NCBI RefSeq assembly: GCF_949987535.1
Contig: NC_080067.1
Span: 61,190,405 to 61,254,404, forward strand
DNA: 64,000 nucleotides
Direction of reading: 5' to 3'
From: Balaenoptera acutorostrata
Lineage: Eukaryota; Chordata; Mammalia; Artiodactyla; Balaenopteridae
This document shows positions 43,362 to 54,320 of this stretch, in pieces (position 1 is the first letter of the stretch; the number at the start of each line of letters is the position of its first letter). The notes beneath the pieces are model-generated. The model had not been told where the DNA came from. It did not search any database and saw nothing but the letters and a program-made list of their open reading frames with translations. A program made the translations under genes and the position numbers.

Positions 43362-43377
43362 AAAAAGCCTCAATGTA

Positions 43378-44285
43378 GAGATATCTTGTTAGAATTTTAG
43401 ACTTCCAGTTCTAAAATGTAAAAAGAACAGGAAGAATTCTTTTTAAATTCCTGTAGTGACAAGGGTATTTTTTACTTATGTGGCACCAGATGAATTTTCT
43501 CAATGGGAAAAAAGAAGAAATCCATTTCCATCATGGATTTAAAATGTTGGGCCTGATTCCTGCTGCTGAGGAACTGCATGAACAAGCTTCTTGAAATTAT
43601 ATCAATTCTCTAATGCTAAAAAGATCCCTTCAAAAATGGTGAGTAAATTACCACTTACAGCACAATTTAAAGCATCCCTTTTGAAAACAAAAACCCTATA
43701 CTTGAAAAATAGAGCACATTTGACACTGTTATGAGAATTGCATGAGTTATTAAAAAGAAAAACTATGTAAAAGTCAATGTATATAATTTACACAAACATA
43801 AACAAGTCTAATCAAAATTACTTGAAAACACGAAGACAAAAAATTCTCATCACATTTTTAGTAGCATGAGTTTATATCCAGTCTCTCTTCTTTCTTAATA
43901 TAAGCATTTATAATACCCCTTCCAAGCACTAAAGGTGTGTCAGCACTTAACACTCTAGTGGGAAACAGATGGAAGGGGTAAAGTCACCCAAATAAATGTA
44001 TAATTACAATCAGGAGTAAATACTAAGAGAAGTATTTCTATGACACCAAGAACGCCCTCTCTAAGCAAATAACATTACTGCAGCCACCTGGTACATGGGG
44101 CTTGGTGAAGACTGATGATGACCATTCATGTTTTTAAGACAAGCTATGCTAGCCCCAAACCCAGGTGGCTCTGCTGCTCAGTTTCAAAGACACTAGTTAT
44201 ACTTCTTCACAAGGACTCAATATTTTATTTCAGTAAAATTTCACATGTTTTAATTTTAACATGCTAAATTTACCATGTTTAAATT
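43378..44285. other. No recognisable feature
   Basis: About 900 bp of unassigned sequence with no transposon or gene signal. Confidence 0.4.
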
Positions 44286-44292
44286 TTTCAAC

Positions 44293-44365
44293 TGAGTCAC
44301 TTTGCTGTACAGCAGAAATTAACACAATATTGTAAATCAACTATACTTCAATTTAAATAAATATT
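44293..44365 (+). mobile_element. Very short L1 3' end
   Basis: TGAGTCACTTTGCTGTACAG, AAATTAACACAATATTGTAA and ATCAACTATACTTCAATTTA form the last 60 bp or so of L1. A weak repeat ATTTTTCA on both sides may be the TSD. Confidence 0.75.
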
Positions 44366-44379
44366 TTTCAGAAGCGTAA

Positions 44380-46479
44380 TCAATGGGTCACGGTCACTGA
44401 TATCACCATGTTCATGTATCTAACCTCAGAATTTATATCTAATTTAACTTAATAACATTAAGTAGTGGTTAAGAGCATGGCTACAGTCAGATTTCCATGT
44501 GATCCAAGAACATTACTTAATCTAAGAAAGAAAAAAGGATTGGGAAGGAACAAAAGTAGGAGTGCTTTTCTCTAGCTTAGCCAAATAATATAAATTAAAG
44601 AGCTACTGGAAGCTTTGTTCTGCTGATTTGTGGACCAGATAAGTAGAAGTATCTAGTTTGCAGAGAGAAAGAATCACATTATGTCCAGAATAGTTTCCAC
44701 TGAGTCCTTCTCACTCTGTTCCCAATTCCACAACACATCCCCACACCAAATTTCATGAGATACTTTCCAATAAATTCTCCTTTTTCATCAAGCTCTCAAT
44801 TATTGGGTTTTGTAATTTTAAACTCAGTCCTAAATCATAAAACAAACCTAGTCTATAACACTCTAGAAGCTTAAAAAATTATAAATGTATAATTAAGTAT
44901 TAAACAATCAAAGCCAGTTAAACAACAATCATATACATAAATGTGCACAAACACATTGGTTTTTAAAATTCGATAAATGTTTAACACCATAATATTCCAT
45001 TTCTGTTACTAAGTTATGCTCTGCTACTTTTCTGATAGTTCTGCCACCTACTATCTCAGATACCCAAGCCAGTTCTTGGCCTTTCTCACTTTTTATGTGG
45101 TTATTTTAGCTGGTCTATGTGCCCTTTAAGTTTTCTTTTTCCCAAAACCCTTATTAAAGAAAGAATTCTATAAGCAGTAGGTAAACAGATGATTTCCTGC
45201 ATCTACCTCACATTTTTATGTACCTTATGAACCACTTAGGTTAATTCCATTTTCAATTAGTAAAATGCAAGTCAGAAACTCTGACCTCAGCACTAAACAT
45301 GTATAATCCTACATAAAAGGTAATCATTGTAAAATGACCATCAGCACCAGACTGATTCCCCCAAGCAGCACCGGCCAAGGCTGTGAATATTCAGAAGGGA
45401 GTATATAGTTCAGCAGCATATATAGTAAGGTGTTTGGTGGGTTTTTTGGCCTTCTCTGAACTAAATTTTATATATTCACGTATATACACAAAAAATTAGT
45501 TACTGAACAGGACAAACATTCTGATTTCTTTAACTCAGGGAAATAATAATTCAAACTGATCAATCTAGAAAAAATGTATTTCTTTGATTTCACGCTGTAC
45601 TCATTAAATGTAAGACATGGAGTCTAAAATAAGGATTTTCTTACAATTAGTGCTGGGCAGCTAGCATCACGTCATATCTGTCCTTGCTTGTAATTATGCA
45701 ACCAGCATCAGCATTTGCAGAATGGAGGTCAGCAACTTGGGAAGCTGAAACAATAGGTGACCACTCCTCTTTTAAACCCTACATATCAGAGTTAAGGTGA
45801 AGAGGTGCAGGAGCTGGAGAATAAGAAATGTTTACAACAGTTCCTAAAGCTAAAATAAAAAATAAACTAGGCCTACCTAATTGCAAAGTCAGCTTAAGAG
45901 CAAAGCACCAATGGTTTTTAGTTCTTTTCTGGATTCTTTTAAGAAGTGCTCCTACCACCCCCCCCACCAACACTCTCCGTGGCACTGAAGACAATGGAGA
46001 AACATTAGTAAGTCAAAAAGTGACTTGGAAGTCCTACTGTAAAAGTGAAAAATTAGGGGAAATACTCTAACCAATTTATTTCATGTATATTTTCCTCTCA
46101 TTTAACTGGAGGAGTAGTATATAACACAAAAAAACACTATAAGATACAGATTCTAAGAGGTAAAGAAAAAAATTTTAGTTTAACAGCATTTTTCCTATTT
46201 TATGGGGATATGAAAAATAACAAAATATCATACATCTGATGACACATTAAAATCATTAAAATATGGTAACTTCAGAAGGAAGAAAGCCTTTCAAAAGTAT
46301 ACCACAAAACTGAGAGGCAATTTTGAAACAATGAAAATTTTGATCAAAATAAAGTCTGCTTTATTTGAAGTCTGCCCCCTGTGATTTCTGCCAGGCAAGC
46401 AAAAGTAAAAAACACATTACAAACTAACAAAAAAAACATATTTGCAAACTCAACACAATGGCCTTATCACACTATATAC
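44380..46479. other. Repeat-poor 2.1 kb; MIR-like trace only
   Basis: 44465-44530 (GGTTAAGAGCATGGCTACAG) may be a MIR start. The remainder has no recognised transposon. It contains the exon-like minus-strand frame listed separately and a C-run at 45957-45965. Confidence 0.4.
45647..45778 (-). other. Exon-like open frame, minus strand (weak candidate)
   Basis: On the minus strand, 43 codons run without a stop from 45778 to a TAA at 45649-45647. The composition is protein-like: acidic and polar at the start (KEEWSP), then a mixed Ser/Ala segment, and RYDVMLAAQH at the end. Upstream on the same strand is a good acceptor-like sequence (TTTCTTATTCTCCAG, about 45817-45831), but a TAG at 45781-45779 lies in the same frame between it and this segment. 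A weak donor-like GTAAGA follows the stop. A 43-codon open stretch is not rare by chance. I recognise no family. It may be a terminal exon, a broken exon or noise. Confidence 0.2.
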
Positions 46480-46488
46480 AAAACTCCT

Positions 46489-46800
46489 GGGCTTCCCTGG
46501 TGACACAGTGGTTAAGAATCCGCCTGCCAATGCACGGGACACGGGTTCGAGCCCTGGTCCAGGAAGATCCCACATGCCGCAGAGCAGCTAAGCGGGTGCG
46601 CCACAACTACTGAGCCCGCGCGCCACAACTACTGAAGCCTGCACGCCTAGAGCCCGTGCTCCGCAACAAGAGAAGCCCGCGCACTGCAACGAAGGGTAGC
46701 CCCCGCTCACCGCAACTAGAGAAAGCCTGAGCGCAGCAAAGAAGACCCAACGCAGCCAAAAATAAATAAATAAAATAAGTAAATTTATTTAAAAAAATTA
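46489..46800 (+). mobile_element. CHR-type SINE, long form, low divergence
   Basis: GGGCTTCCCTGGTGACACAG, GGTTAAGAATCCGCCTGCC and box B GGGTTCGAGCCC, with a GC-rich body keeping many CpGs (GAGCCCGCGCGCC). The retained CpGs suggest that this is among the youngest copies here. The TSD AAAACTCCT is at 46480-46488 and 46801-46809 (9 bp perfect). Confidence 0.94.
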
Positions 46801-46849
46801 AAAACTCCTACAAGTCATTCCAAGACCCCATCACCCAGTTAAAAAACAT

Positions 46850-47760
46850 GTGTCAACAATAAGCACATGAAAAGACACTCAACATCATTTGTCACCATGG
46901 AAATTCAGATTATAATCACAATAAGATACCACTGGAATGACTGAAACTAAAAGGACAAATATTAAGTTTTAGCAAAGAGACAGGCAAGCAGAACTCTCAG
47001 ACAGACATTGCTACTGGACATGTAAATGTACAACCATTTTGAGGAGCTGTTTGACAGTATCTACTGAAGTTAAATAGACACATATCTGTAACTAACTTAT
47101 AACCCACCTATTCCATGTCTAATATACCAAGAAAACCTAAGTACTTAGATCTGCCAAAATACATATATGTGAATATTCACCGCAGTTTTATTCAAATAGC
47201 CCAAAGTTGAAAAAACCAAATATCTGTCCCTCCAAAATAAAATTAATAATAGTGTTATATTCCCATACATAGCAATGAGGAAAAAACAAAAACAGTGACA
47301 CAACATAGTGGTGACTCACAGATTTACTAAATGAATCTATAGTGGACACAGGTCAGTGTAGTGGTTCCCTTTGGTGGGAGAGATAACTGACTACAGGGGG
47401 AGTACAAGGGAACCTGCTGGATGGCAGGAAATGTTCTCTATCTTGATCTTAGTAGTTACATGGGTTTATAACATGTTAAAAATTAATGGGCACAACTAAT
47501 TTGATGGTAAGAGAAATTAGAAAGTGACTGCCTGAGGTAGGGAGTAAGGAAAACTGAATGGAAAGGAAGCCTGAAGGAACTTTTTTCTGGGTGATGGAAA
47601 TGCTCTAAATCTAGGATGGGTTGGTCATATAAAGCTGTCAGAACTCATCAAAACTGTACACTTAAGATCTGTTCATTTTACAGGAAATTATACCTCAACT
47701 GAAACAAAGCTTACTGAGTTTAAAATGTGTGTACTGTACCTTATGCAAGTTATACCACAA
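46850..47760 (+). mobile_element. L1M ORF2 end and 3'UTR
   Basis: AATAAGCACATGAAAAGACA, CACAATAAGATACCACTGGA, GGTTCCCTTTGGTGGGAGAG, CTGGGTGATGGAAATGCTCT, ACTGTACACTTAAGATCTGT and TTATACCTCAACTGAAAC, ending AAGTTATACCACAATAAAAAAA. It is an old element with an apparent duplication of the 3'UTR end (47690 and 47760). Confidence 0.8.
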
Positions 47761-47764
47761 TAAA

Positions 47765-48535
47765 AAAACGGTGGAAGAGTCCAAAATACAACAGTTCATC
47801 AAAAGAAATGACCCAAATACATAAAAAGATGCTCAACCTCACTCAAAATAAAAAACAAATTACAAGGACATTAAATACCATCTTTACTATCATATTAGCA
47901 AAAAGCAAAACTGTTTTATTTGGTTAACACTATGTTGACAAGAGTGTGGGCAAAGAGACTCACATTGGGAGCACCGGTGTGAACTGGGGCAGCCTCTGGA
48001 GTAAGTCTGGCAGTAGCTACAGCACTTGCAAACACGCATATCCTTTGACCCAGCAGTTCCAGTTCAAGTAATTCATCACACAGATGTCCTCACATACATA
48101 AGACAGATACAGCAAGGTTATTTACTGCAACATTGTTTGTAATAGCAGCAGACTGAAGCAACCTAAATATCCATCAACTGTGGGAACAAGTTAAATAAAT
48201 TCAGGTATATTCATACAATAAAACACCTTACCACCATTAAAAAAGAGGAGGGGAGCTCTTCAGGTGTTGATCAGAGATCTAAAATACATTAGTGAAAAAA
48301 GTAAAATACAGCAAAGTGACTAGTATCTTATCATTTGTGCTTAAAACGATACTGAAGAGAGTGTAAATTATGCACTTACTGGCTTTTATATACATGATAT
48401 TTCTCTGGAAGGGTACAGAGGAAACTGTAACACTGCCTGGTTCCAGGAAGGTAACTGGCGGCTTGGAGGACTGGGGAAGCACAGGAGACAGAACACTTCT
48501 GAATTGTGAACAATGTGAATAAATTACCTAGTCAA
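47765..48535 (+). mobile_element. Second L1M (L1MC/ME-type) end
   Basis: AAAAAGATGCTCAACCTCAC, GTCTGGCAGTAGCTACAGC, TATCCTTTGACCCAGCAGTT, CATTGTTTGTAATAGCAGCA, CTAAATATCCATCAACTGTG and CTGGAAGGGTACAGAGGAAA are in the order of an old L1. It lies directly behind the 46850 element in the same orientation. Confidence 0.78.
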
Positions 48536-48744
48536 ATCACTTCCAAAGCAGTTATCAGCTTCACTTCCTATACACACAGACATATACTTGTATAAACACA
48601 TAAAATACATAATGGTCACAGATTCCCCCTAATAAGTCTGGTTTAAAGTTTTATTTTTAATCCTTAGAAAGTATCAAGAGTCTGAACTAAAGTTATTACA
48701 ATTGAACAGAAAATAATCAGTACTACTTTGTCCAAGGAAATGCA
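48536..48744. other. No recognisable feature
   Basis: Short unassigned interval. Confidence 0.4.
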
Positions 48745-48862
48745 AATTCTCAGCCCCATCCCAGACCTACTGAATCAGAAACTGCGGGTGGGGCTGAGAG
48801 ACGTTGAAACATGTTTTAACAAGTTCTCCAGGTGATCCACACTGAAGTCTGAGAACTACCAA
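48745..48862. mobile_element. MER5-like hAT element
   Basis: AAATGCAAATTCTCAGCCCC, CCAGACCTACTGAATCAGAA, GGGTGGGGCTGAGAGACG, ACAAGTTCTCCAGGTGATCC and CTGAAGTCTGAGAACTAC follow the MER5A/B consensus closely enough to assign. Confidence 0.75.
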
Positions 48863-48884
48863 CACAGTTCTTAGTTAAGACTTT

Positions 48885-49385
48885 CACCTCACACCTCTAT
48901 CATGGCAAGACCCTCAAGAAAGCCAATACCCTCCAAGGTGCCAGCAGGATGATCTGATCACATTACCCTCCAACTCAAACTCCTTGAAAAGGTCCCTCAA
49001 CTTTCCAAAGCTTGGCTTACCCACAAGACCTTCATGACCAGGATCCTGCCACCACTTGCTCCCATCTTCTCCACCACCATCACCACCCCACACAGGGATC
49101 TCTAGACCTACCTCACGCATCATCATCCCCAGTGGCCTTGGCACTGCTCTTCCTCCTCTTGGAATAGCTTCCCTTCCCCTACTTCTCCTCTCAATTCCAC
49201 ATTTGGCTAGTATCTACTCACTTTTCAAGACTTGCTCCACATTCCACCTGGCCCAACACTGGGTTAATCCCTCCCATGTGTTCCCAAAAGCAACCTACAC
49301 TATCCTGCTCCAGTTCTTAGTATTTCCTGTTCACCTGTAGCACAGTACCTGGCACATAAGAGGCACTCAATAAAATATGTTAGAA
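48885..49385 (+). repeat. L2 LINE 3' part, well preserved
   Basis: TCACATTACCCTCCAACTCA, CACTGCTCTTCCTCCTCTTGG, TACTCACTTTTCAAGACTTGC and GCACAGTACCTGGCACATAAGAGGCACTCAATAAAATATG trace about 500 bp of L2 to its terminus. Pro/Leu-rich ORFs over it are artefacts of this pyrimidine-rich repeat. Confidence 0.8.
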
Positions 49386-49394
49386 GAAAAAAAA

Positions 49395-49515
49395 AGATCT
49401 GCCTTCTCGTATCTAGACTCCTTGGGATCAATGTCCATGTCTTATTTGACCCTGGATCCCCAGTAAGAATGCTGGCACATAAACACTTTTTAAAAGTTTG
49501 CTGAGTGAATAAACG
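49395..49515 (+). repeat. Second L2 3' terminus
   Basis: TAGACTCCTTGGGATCAATG, TCCATGTCTTATTTGACCC, GGATCCCCAGTAAGAATGCTGGCACATAAACAC and TTTGCTGAGTGAATAAACG: a separate L2 end directly downstream of the first, after an A-run. Confidence 0.7.
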
Positions 49516-49639
49516 TGGTTCAGAAACCATAAGAAAAATCTGTTGTAGAATCACAAGCCAATACTGACACTCTGTAAGATCCGTATAAAGACATTACTTC
49601 CAGAATTAGAATAAAATTTTGTTGTTATTCCAGTAAAAG

Positions 49640-50700
49640 GTAGCCAGGGTTTCTTGGAGAAATGGCTGATTCCAGGGCTAGGAAAGGGAAAATACAAGAT
49701 GAACCTGGAGCATCTTGTATGTCAGGAAGCAAGCGATTAAAAAAACAAAGGATGGGTCATGCTGAAAGGGTGCAGGAGGCAGTTCCCAGTGGCCAAAACT
49801 GGAACGAGCTGAGCAACAAATTAAGGAGAAATGATATTAATTTATAACCCAAATAATGAAATAAATATCTACAGATCCACATGCACATACTCGATTGAAA
49901 AAATAAATGAGGGAAAAGGAACACATTTGTACAGAAAAATCCAATTAATACATGTAGAAGGTATGAGGGAATTAGAAAGTCACCATTAGAACACCACAGT
50001 GATCGCTGCTGCAAACAATGTCTCGATGATGAATGCTAAAATTATTGGGTAAAACTTTAAGGAAAAAAAAGGCTACACATCCTCGGAGTACCTCCCCAAA
50101 ATATTTCTTAATAACTGTAGTAACTTCAACACATGTCCACAAATTCTTTGATACCTTTCCCTCTAGCAGGTGGAACTAAATGTCCTTCACACTTCAAATG
50201 AGGACTGAACTTAGTGACTTACTTCTAATGAATGGAGTATGGAAGGCAGAAAAAGAGTAATTTCATAATGAATAAAACTGCTGAAATGATAATAATGTAG
50301 TTATATTAGGTTTAATAAAACATATTTGTTAAAAATTAATTTCATTTGTTTCTTATCACTTTTTTCAACGTGGTTACTAAAAACTTTAAATTATATGTGT
50401 GGTACACAATATATGTAATCGGATAGTGCCAGTCTAAGCAATTCTAGATAAAAGGTTAACGGTCTTGACCAAGTGATCAAGGTTAACATCACCAGTAATA
50501 ACTACCTTAACCAAGTGATCAAGGTTAACATCACCAATAACAATTGGTAGTATTACTGTATGTAAACACTGACATGTACCCCTGATATAAGACAGGTACA
50601 TCACCTCTGTGGTATTCTTCCCTAAGTATCCATAACCTCAGCCCCGTACTCTTCTGTGCATCTAAAACTATTTCGAAACAATAAGTTTTTTAAAAAGCAA
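49640..50700 (+). mobile_element. L1M long 3'UTR
   Basis: GGCTGATTCCAGGGCTAGGA, CTGGAGCATCTTGTATGTCA, CTAAAATTATTGGGTAAAAC, ATGAATGGAGTATGGAAGGC, TGATCAAGGTTAACATCACC, CTCTGTGGTATTCTTCCCTA and the end TCTAAAACTATTTCGAAACAATAAG are in the order of the long 3'UTR of old L1M elements. About 110 bp near 50285-50400 is unassigned and may be an insertion. Confidence 0.72.
50468..50536 (+). repeat. 42-bp-period tandem duplication in L1M
   Basis: ACCAAGTGATCAAGGTTAAC at 50468 is repeated at 50510. The identity extends for 27 bp in each copy. Only one copy is expected in this part of L1M. Confidence 0.9.
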
Positions 50701-51329
50701 CATTCATGTAATGTTAAACAGTACTTAATTCAGATTAACTTTCTAGTTATCAAACTGAGAGTCTAATGACTTTTATACTAATATAAATAAACTCTTTTAA
50801 AAGCTTTGAAAATATATGAAAATGTCACTAACCTAGTGTTCAATAAAAATTACACCCACTAGACTCCTCATGAACTAGTAGTACTATACCAATCTATTTT
50901 TTTGTGACTAATCTCAAATAAGTACCTAATTTAGTTATCCCTCAGTTAAGATATCATGATGACAAGGGCAATTTCCCCCTCCTTGCATGGTCCCCTATTT
51001 TGTCCATTAACCGTTTGGATATCAAATTAATCCCCCATCCCCACAAGCCCCTAGTCTTCACACCCCTGTTCCCCACAAAAAGAAGAGCAGTAACAAGCCA
51101 GAGAGAAGAAAACCTGGATGCTCCATTCTCTCCTGAATTTCCAATCGCCTTTTTTTCCCCAGAATTCAGAAATGCGGACGAGTTTGCAAGACTCTCAGAA
51201 ATACGTGGTGTCACTCTCCCCAGTAACACTACCAGCTCAACTTTCTCCCTTCAGTCCAGAGCTAGGCCCCTTTCCCACTGAAACCATCATGTTATCCTTC
51301 ATGCACTATATCCAGGGATAAAATATAAT
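50701..51329. other. Unassigned sequence with a splice-acceptor-like tract
   Basis: 51149-51165 (CGCCTTTTTTTCCCCAG) resembles a 3' splice site and is followed by an open plus-strand frame to 51321. A competing open frame runs on the minus strand over the same bases. Neither shows a recognisable protein, so I do not call an exon. Confidence 0.3.
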
Positions 51330-51560
51330 CCTGCAGTTCTGCTTAAAGTCCTTCACTAGTTTCCTGTCACAGAAGAAATGTCCAAAATCCTTACCGCAGC
51401 AAAGAAGTCATTTCATGATATGATCCCTACTTACCTATGCTGTGCATTCTCATCACTCTCCAGCGTTCAAATCACGTGCTACACATAAACCAAACTGTTT
51501 GCCAGAAAAGATCAACATGTTTGGCATCTTTATGTCCTAACATATATCTTCTCCTTTTGT
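51330..51560 (+). repeat. L2 fragment
   Basis: CTGCTTAAAGTCCTTCACTA, AATGTCCAAAATCCTTACCG, TGATATGATCCCTACTTACC and CATCACTCTCCAGCGTTCAA follow the L2 body ('ctgcttaaaaccctccagtggc ... atgatctggcccctgcctacc'). Confidence 0.65.
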
Positions 51561-52129
51561 TATACCACTCACATATCTATCTTCATTGTAAATTATTTTA
51601 ATATGCGTAAGATTCTCAGTAGTTAATATGGGCAACATTTGAAACTTATTTTAGTATTTAAAAAATTATGAATGTGAACAGCATTTTCTCACAGTACTTA
51701 AGACATATACTTTTGGTACAACTTCTAAAGTGTGTAGTACACAGAGCAAAGTAAAACCTGAACTGCTGAAAAATTATTGGCTTTGACAGTCAGCAATCAC
51801 ACAATTAAGGGCATTAAAGAAAAATCATTCTCAAAAATGTGTTTGGTGCTATTTCTTTTAATTTACTCTACAGTGAAATCGGATGTAACAAATGCACCTG
51901 AACTCAAAGACTACTGGATTAAACAACAGAAGTTTCTTCTTCAGACATCTGAAAAATATTTTTATAGCTAACTTTTTAAAAATTGAGAAGGTGTCAGAGA
52001 AATGCAAGTATTTTCTTTAGGAAAACATAGTTCAGGTAATGATTAACCTGAAGAGATCAGTATTGTACATCTTCCATTTAATTTGGCTGAACACAGACCC
52101 AATATTTAAATTATATGTGCAATCACAGG
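51561..52129. other. No recognisable feature
   Basis: AT-rich, unassigned. Confidence 0.4.
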
Positions 52130-52260
52130 GTCAAAGAGCATTAACTCCAGAAGAGACCTCAGAGACCTGGTTCAATGTTTTAAAGATGAAGCAACTGAAG
52201 TCCAGAAAGATTACTATCTTTTGGGTCACAAAAGGCTTTTCCTACATGGCTAACCATCTT
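52130..52260. repeat. MIR-like or other old fragment
   Basis: CAGAAGAGACCTCAGAGACC and TTAAAGATGAAGCAACTGAAGTCCAG resemble the core of an ancient SINE ('...acagatgaggaaactgaggccca'). Confidence 0.4.
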
Positions 52261-53149
52261 CTTATTTTAGTGAACTGCTGAAATATTGCTCAAAATAATT
52301 GTTGGGAACATGTAACTTGTTAATGTTGTTACACGCTAAAATTATTTAACTACCTGATTAGGATGAACGTGGTTATCTTCCTCAGAGATTAAAATATCCC
52401 CTAAATATGTACAATTAACCTGTTGATAATTTTCTAACAGCTGCCCTCAAATATTGGCTTCTATTAGCTGTTAAATTAGCAGAAGTAATGTTAAAAACAA
52501 AGCCAACATAAACAGCATCAAGTTGTTTACTACGTAACTCATTTTGAGAAAACAAATTCATTTGAATACCGATATTAGCCAGAGACAGAGTTCATAAAAT
52601 TACAATTGCTACCACATGAGGGACCTCAATTTTTCGTTAAAAAAAATGGATCTGTATTTGAAAAGGTTGGGAACCACAGAGCAAAAAAACCCAAAAAAGT
52701 GCCAGTTCTGGTTAAAGGAAAATTTCATGTGACAATCCATGGTGGATTAAAGGCACAACCTCCCCAACTATAAATGGACACACATTTTGTGAGGGGTGAA
52801 ACAGGCGGGGGAGGCAGGAGGGGAAGAGGCTGTCTGCCCAGAGCTCCCATCTTCACTCAATTCTCATTCCCCCCACTCCCACCAAGTACTTGGGACAGCC
52901 ATAGTTTTTATATGGCCTATGGCCATGGTGGGCACCTTCCCAAATCAAACTTGCCAGTGCTTCAAGAATTTTCCAAATGAAAAAGAGAAAGAGGTAGTCC
53001 TTACTCTACAGCAGGAGAAAACAGGACAAAAACTGGCAATGGCAAGTTATATTTTCCTCCTGGTAAAGAAAGCAAATCTATTATGAGAAAATGAAACGAA
53101 TCTACAAACAAACAAACAAAAAAAGCAAGGTTGTTAGCAAAGATTTCTG
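52261..53149. other. Mostly unassigned; possible 5' part of an LTR
   Basis: 52760-53100 is more GC-rich than the flanks (GGGGGAGGCAGGAGGGGAAG) and may be the beginning of the LTR that ends near 53340. No gene was found. Confidence 0.35.
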
Positions 53150-53345
53150 GTAGCTTTCAAATGCGTCTGGTTCTAGCTGTCCCCTAAAGCCCGGCTGGCT
53201 CAATGTTTTTCCACATAATTGAGTTATTCAATCCATTTTGGATTCCATATACCAATAAATCTCCCTTTTTGGCTTAAGCTAGTCTGAACTGGGTATCTAT
53301 CGTACAACTAAAAGAGCTCTGAGTCATCTACCAACCTTGGGAAGC
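53150..53345 (+). mobile_element. LTR 3' end (MaLR/ERVL-like)
   Basis: CAATAAATCTCCCTTTTTGGC, TTAAGCTAGTCTGAACTGGG and TATCTATCGTACAACTAAAAGAG correspond to the R-U5 end of a common mammalian LTR ('aataaatctcctttttggcttaagctagtttgagttgggtttctgtc'). Confidence 0.55.
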
Positions 53346-53799
53346 TGACCATGATTACTCAAGACAGAATATCACAGGTAAATGTAACTAAAGGTAAATT
53401 ACAAAATCTCCTGAACCTGCACAAAACTTAAACAGGGGTATCTAGCCCTCATCGTTTTTCTTGAATGAAATATGTATGTTAAAGTGAAGTACTAACCTAC
53501 TAAAATCTAACATTTATTATTAACACATGCACATACTCAAATTGGTTCATCAATTATCCACCTATATTTTTTTTTTCTGATTCAAACACCATCTATAAGT
53601 ATGTTCCTCCAAGAAAAGTAGACAGCACTCACATATGTACCTGGGCTTCCAAACGTAGATACCAAGGTATCAATAGTAAAGCCTCTTCCAACACTCCCCT
53701 AAATGCTGACCTTTTAATGAATTATTTCCAGTATTCTACTAAGGACAAACTAATTTAAGCCTATCAGTTGGTCATGAAAACATTCCTGAGAAAACAATT
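53346..53799. other. No recognisable feature
   Basis: Unassigned sequence. Confidence 0.4.
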
Positions 53800-54320
53800 C
53801 ACTCAAATATTTACTGAACACCTACCAGGTCCTGTTTTAGGTCCCGAGTGACAAGACAGAGCCCATCCCTGTTCTCAAGGAGTTTAAATTACAGAGGTGA
53901 CTTAAAAAAAAATAAATCAACAATTAAGGCTATCAGAGAGAGAGATAAGTGCTATGTGACAGAAAATGGCTAGAGACTGGGGAGCTACTTCACTGTGACC
54001 CCTCTATGTGACCTCTCTGAGGTGGTGGCATTGGAACTGAAATCTGAATGACATAAAAGAATTAGCCATATGACAATCTCAGGGCAAAGCCTGAGGCAAA
54101 GAGCAAAGCAATTAAGGCATTGAGACAGGAACAAGCTTGTTCTGTGGGTGTGGAGCTTGTATGGCTGGGCACAGTGAACAAGGGGAAGGGTGCCGTGAAA
54201 TAGGATACATTTTGTGAGGTGGCCAAAAGGCAGATCATGTGGTGGTGGGACCCTCACAGGCTAAGGAAAAACATTTGGATTTTATACTGAGTGTGATGGA
54301 AAACCCACAGAGAAAAGGGA
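53800..54320 (+). repeat. Old mammal-wide repeat, longest copy here
   Basis: TACTGAACACCTACCAGGTC, GACAAGACAGAGCCCATCCC, GATAAGTGCTATGTGACAG, GGTGGCATTGGAACTGAAAT, GCAAAGCCTGAGGCAAAGAGC, GGCAGATCATGTGGTGG and CATTTGGATTTTATACTGAGTG form about 500 bp of one continuous family also seen at 2.65, 16.9, 56.0 and 62.7 kb. I do not assign its Repbase name. The 90-codon minus ORF over it is chance. Confidence 0.6.

Noticed and set aside
49056..49340. Pro/Leu/Ser-rich 94-codon ORF
   Set aside because: It lies in the pyrimidine-rich body of an L2 element and is a known type of artefact.
51118..51321. Possible exon after CGCCTTTTTTTCCCCAG
   Set aside because: The acceptor is plausible, but open frames exist on both strands over the same bases and no family or donor site is recognisable.
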